From Pleurocapsa sp. MO_226.B13 (GTDB lineage Bacteria > Cyanobacteriota > Cyanobacteriia > Cyanobacteriales > Xenococcaceae): a DNA stretch of 26,340 nt. The DNA is taken from assembly GCA_030064795.1 (NCBI GenBank), contig JASJEI010000260.1, positions 1-26,340 on the forward strand. The letters are read 5' to 3'. The notes beneath the pieces were generated by a model that saw nothing but the letters and a program-made list of their open reading frames with translations, ran no database searches and was not told the DNA's origin. Made by a program: the position numbers and the translations under genes. Position 1 is the stretch's first letter, and the number at the start of each line of letters is the position of its first letter. Shown piece by piece: positions 24,173 through 26,340 of this stretch.

Positions 24173-25618
24173 ATGTCTAAATTCGTAGAGGCAATGACTC
24201 TCGTACCTTCTCATAGCCATCCCTCTCCAGAAAATAATACCGTTAGTCAGCCCTCTAATGAGGACTCTAATCCCATTGTGGCACTCAAGGAATTAGTGGC
24301 TAACCTCCAAAGAGAACAGAATAAAATTCAAGATTTATTAAGTTCTCTCGGCTTTGCCCTTCGCAGTTTTAGTAATTTAAATCAGTTTTTAGAATTAACT
24401 CCGCTAATGGCCGCTAGAGTCACTGATTCGATTGGGGGAGCTTTAGTTTTATATAAAGGTGGTAAGGTACATCTGGAACAAATTCACTGTCAAGATAGTA
24501 AAGTAGGTTTGGAAGTGCGCCAAGCGTTTGAAAAAGCTAACTATCAAATTAATCAGTTAGCAATCGATTATCACAAAACTACTAAGACAACTTCTCGATT
24601 AGCGGAAATTATTGACGAAAGAGTCAATAAGGAGTTGAGTCCTGAGATCCAGCTTTTTGGAACTCCGATCCTGGTCAAAAACATCGATCAAGGTCGTCTT
24701 TATGTATTTAGCAAGGAGTCAGATTATGTCTGGACACCAACTAGAAGAAAACTGACTCAGTTAGTAGCAGATCAGACAGCAGTAGCGATCGCCAATCATG
24801 AATTAACAGTAGAATTACGCTCCAAAGAAAGGCAAGACCGCGAACTCGAAATCGCCTCAGAAATTCAGTTGCGTCTTTTGCCGACCAAGTGTCCCCAAAT
24901 TAAAGGAATGGCGATCGCAGCTAAATGTGAAACCGCAAGTCGAGTCGGTGGTGATTACTACGATTTTATTCCCACTAATTACGATCGCTTGGGAAATGGC
25001 GAGTTAGAATCTGCATCCGATGTACCTTGGAGCATTGTGATCGGGGATGTGATGGGCAAAGGTGTCCCCGCAGGACTAATTATGACGATGACCAGAGGGA
25101 TGTTACGCGCCGAGGTCTTAAACCGCCACTCTCCCGCTCAGATTATGCGTCATCTCAATCGCGTTATGTATGCCGATCTAGAAAATTCTCATCGCTTCGT
25201 GAGTATGTTTTACTCGGAATATAATCCGATGACGCAGACCCTATCTTTTACCAATGCTGCCCATAATCCTCCCTTACTGTGGCGCAAAGCAACTGACACT
25301 TTAGAAAAACTAGATAGTTGGGGAATGCTAATCGGTCTGGATATGGAGTCGGAATACGAAGACGCAACGGTGCAGCTTGCTGCTGGAGATACGATTATTT
25401 ACTATACAGATGGCTTTACCGATGCAGCCAATGAATCGGGCGATCGCTTTGATGAAGAAAATCTCTGTCTCTGTTTTAAATGGGCTTGTCAGCACTTGGA
25501 TACCCCAGATGAAATCCTAGACCATATTTTTTATCAGGTAAAGCAATTTAGCGGTGCTAACAGCAATTCTGGGGATGATATGACCTCGATTGTGATGCAA
25601 ATCAAACCAGTAGAATAA
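24173..25618 (+). CDS. GAF-domain PP2C-like (SpoIIE/RsbU) serine phosphatase
   Basis: 481 residues. A coiled segment at about 35-58 (VALKELVANLQREQNKIQDLL), a GAF-like sensor domain at about 60-215 (QFLELTPLMAARVTDSIGGAL, then VADQTAVAIANHEL), a linker helix (ERQDRELEIASEIQLRLLP), and a SpoIIE phosphatase domain at about 240-478. Metal-binding motifs are visible: VGGDYYDF, VIGDVMGKGVPAGL, and the C-terminal GDTIIYYTDGFTDA and GDDMTSIV. Such enzymes dephosphorylate anti-anti-sigma (SpoIIAA-like) proteins in partner-switching pathways. No sigma-regulator gene adjoins it here. The 266 bases upstream are AT-rich with no visible feature. Confidence 0.93.
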   Translation: MSKFVEAMTLVPSHSHPSPENNTVSQPSNEDSNPIVALKELVANLQREQNKIQDLLSSLGFALRSFSNLNQFLELTPLMAARVTDSIGGALVLYKGGKVHLEQIHCQDSKVGLEVRQAFEKANYQINQLAIDYHKTTKTTSRLAEIIDERVNKELSPEIQLFGTPILVKNIDQGRLYVFSKESDYVWTPTRRKLTQLVADQTAVAIANHELTVELRSKERQDRELEIASEIQLRLLPTKCPQIKGMAIAAKCETASRVGGDYYDFIPTNYDRLGNGELESASDVPWSIVIGDVMGKGVPAGLIMTMTRGMLRAEVLNRHSPAQIMRHLNRVMYADLENSHRFVSMFYSEYNPMTQTLSFTNAAHNPPLLWRKATDTLEKLDSWGMLIGLDMESEYEDATVQLAAGDTIIYYTDGFTDAANESGDRFDEENLCLCFKWACQHLDTPDEILDHIFYQVKQFSGANSNSGDDMTSIVMQIKPVE

Positions 25619-25644
25619 GAAAAATATATTTGGTTTTAAAAGTA

Positions 25645-25678
25645 AAGGATGTTCTATTATTGCGACATCCTTGTTTTT
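25645..25678 (+). terminator. Terminator hairpin after the phosphatase gene
   Basis: Stem AAGGATGT (25645-25652) and ACATCCTT (25665-25672) with a 12-base loop, followed by GTTTTT. It lies 27 bases after the phosphatase stop and separates it from the toxin-antitoxin pair. Confidence 0.8.
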
Positions 25679-25733
25679 GTAGGTTTTTTCTAATAATTTG
25701 TATATTATTAAAACTAATACAATATCTAATACT

Positions 25734-26006
25734 ATGACTAATATATCGATCTACCTAACTCAAGAACAGCAAGATAAGCTGAATATTTTAATGGAAAAAG
25801 GTATTGCTAAAGATTTGTCAAACAAAGCTAAAACTACTATCGAAAGAAGCCGTAGTGCCTTAATTGGCATATTAATCGAACAAGAGATTGAAAAATTGAT
25901 GGAAGCAGAAATGATTGCTGATGCAGTAGAAATAGATAATCAGAATCTAGGTTGGAGTGAAGAGGAAGAAAAATGCCAGATTATAGACTTGGAACAATTT
26001 GGTTAA
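25734..26006 (+). CDS. Antitoxin-like protein upstream of a MazF-like toxin
   Basis: 90 residues from the ATG at 25734 (MTNISIYLTQEQQDKLNILM); an upstream ATG at 25698 adds 12 unlikely residues. The N-terminus (ISIYLTQEQQDKL) has the feel of a ribbon-helix-helix DNA-binding strand, and the C-terminal half is acidic (EAEMIADAVEID, then EEEEKCQI), as in antitoxins that wrap the toxin. It overlaps the toxin gene by 34 bases, and the toxin start has a strong AGAGGAAG site within this gene, so translation is coupled. The pair probably represses its own promoter (inference). Not a canonical AbrB-type MazE. Confidence 0.75.
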   Translation: MTNISIYLTQEQQDKLNILMEKGIAKDLSNKAKTTIERSRSALIGILIEQEIEKLMEAEMIADAVEIDNQNLGWSEEEEKCQIIDLEQFG

Positions 26007-26215
26007 TCGACTTCGAGCCACAAATCGGTTCTGAGATTAGTAAAACTAGACCAGGATTAATTATTAGCAAGACTGCATTCAATTTAAAAAGACAAAAAAT
26101 AACTGTTTTGCCTCTAACTAGTCGAGATAAACCTTCTGGTGGAGCAGCTAGAGTTTTTGTCAATAAATCTCTCACCAATGGACTAGATAAAAATAGTGAA
26201 GTTATTACTAAGTAG
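25973..26215 (+). pseudogene. MazF/PemK-like toxin, probably C-terminally truncated
   Basis: 80 residues with the MazF family start: YRLGTIWLIDFEPQIGSEIS, then KTRPGLIIS and VLPLTSRD. The Arg-Pro-Gly motif and the strand pattern of the ribonuclease fold are present. Family members usually have about 105-115 residues and continue with a strand and a C-terminal helix after the NSEVIT segment. Here a TAG follows at once, and no other frame resumes the family sequence in the remaining 125 bases. The change comes at AAGTAGGTCGGGATAATT, perhaps the start of inserted DNA. The toxin may be inactive, or a short variant. The window ends too soon to decide. Confidence 0.65.
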
Positions 26216-26340
26216 GTCGGGATAATTAAACTCAACTATGTTTACTTTTGTCAAGTAGATTTAATCCTTTGATTGATATTAAGTTGAAGCGAATTTACAT
26301 TTTGTTACATACTTCAGGTTATTTATGTCTGTCTACTTAT

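Noticed and set aside
25981..26235. 84-residue minus-strand frame opposite the toxin
   Set aside because: Antisense to a family-matching gene with a good ribosome binding site.

Overview
The window is chromosomal DNA from a cyanobacterium. The octamer GCGATCGC (HIP1) recurs throughout on both strands. Small dispersed cyanobacterial palindromes are present, base composition is moderately AT-rich, and housekeeping genes (ftsY, ychF) sit among two-component genes, a SpoIIE-type phosphatase and cyanobacterium-type unknowns. A unicellular or baeocystous (pleurocapsalean-type) host is a guess; nothing here fixes the genus.

Left part (1-9.8 kb): an accessory region heavily damaged by mobile DNA. 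It opens with the 5' part of a minus-strand subtilisin-family (S8) protease carrying 14-residue N-terminal repeats and the start of a lectin-like propeller. A gene-poor stretch (1.7-3.0 kb) holds decayed gene fragments. A minus-strand potassium-uptake operon follows (RCK protein, TrkA, TrkH/KtrB channel, sensor kinase). The channel gene is split by a 166-bp MITE with 14-bp perfect terminal inverted repeats and a 9-bp target duplication. The kinase has lost its ATPase domain at the edge of an IS5-type transposase remnant. Upstream of the operon lies an IS630-family element (1068 bp between TA duplications) whose far end cuts off an amino-acid ABC transporter ATPase.

Middle (9.8-18.9 kb): the rest of the ABC transporter (solute-binding lipoprotein and two permeases, one with a 24-bp in-frame dispersed-repeat insertion), a small membrane protein with an apparent upstream extension lacking a normal start codon, a dynamin-like GTPase, an LCCL-domain exported protein, a PBP4-type D-Ala-D-Ala carboxypeptidase, a GNAT acetyltransferase, a second MITE-like element, and a DUF547 lipoprotein.

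Right part (19-26.3 kb): mostly intact plus-strand chromosomal genes: DPM1/GtrB-like glycosyltransferase, orphan OmpR-family regulator, ychF, ftsY, a GAF-SpoIIE phosphatase, and a MazE/MazF-like toxin-antitoxin pair whose toxin looks C-terminally truncated.

I found no CRISPR array, tRNA, rRNA or convincing new defence system. The strongest original observations are the nucleotide-level record of mobile-element damage, above all the MITE in the fourth potassium selectivity filter, and the repeat-headed protease-lectin fusion.
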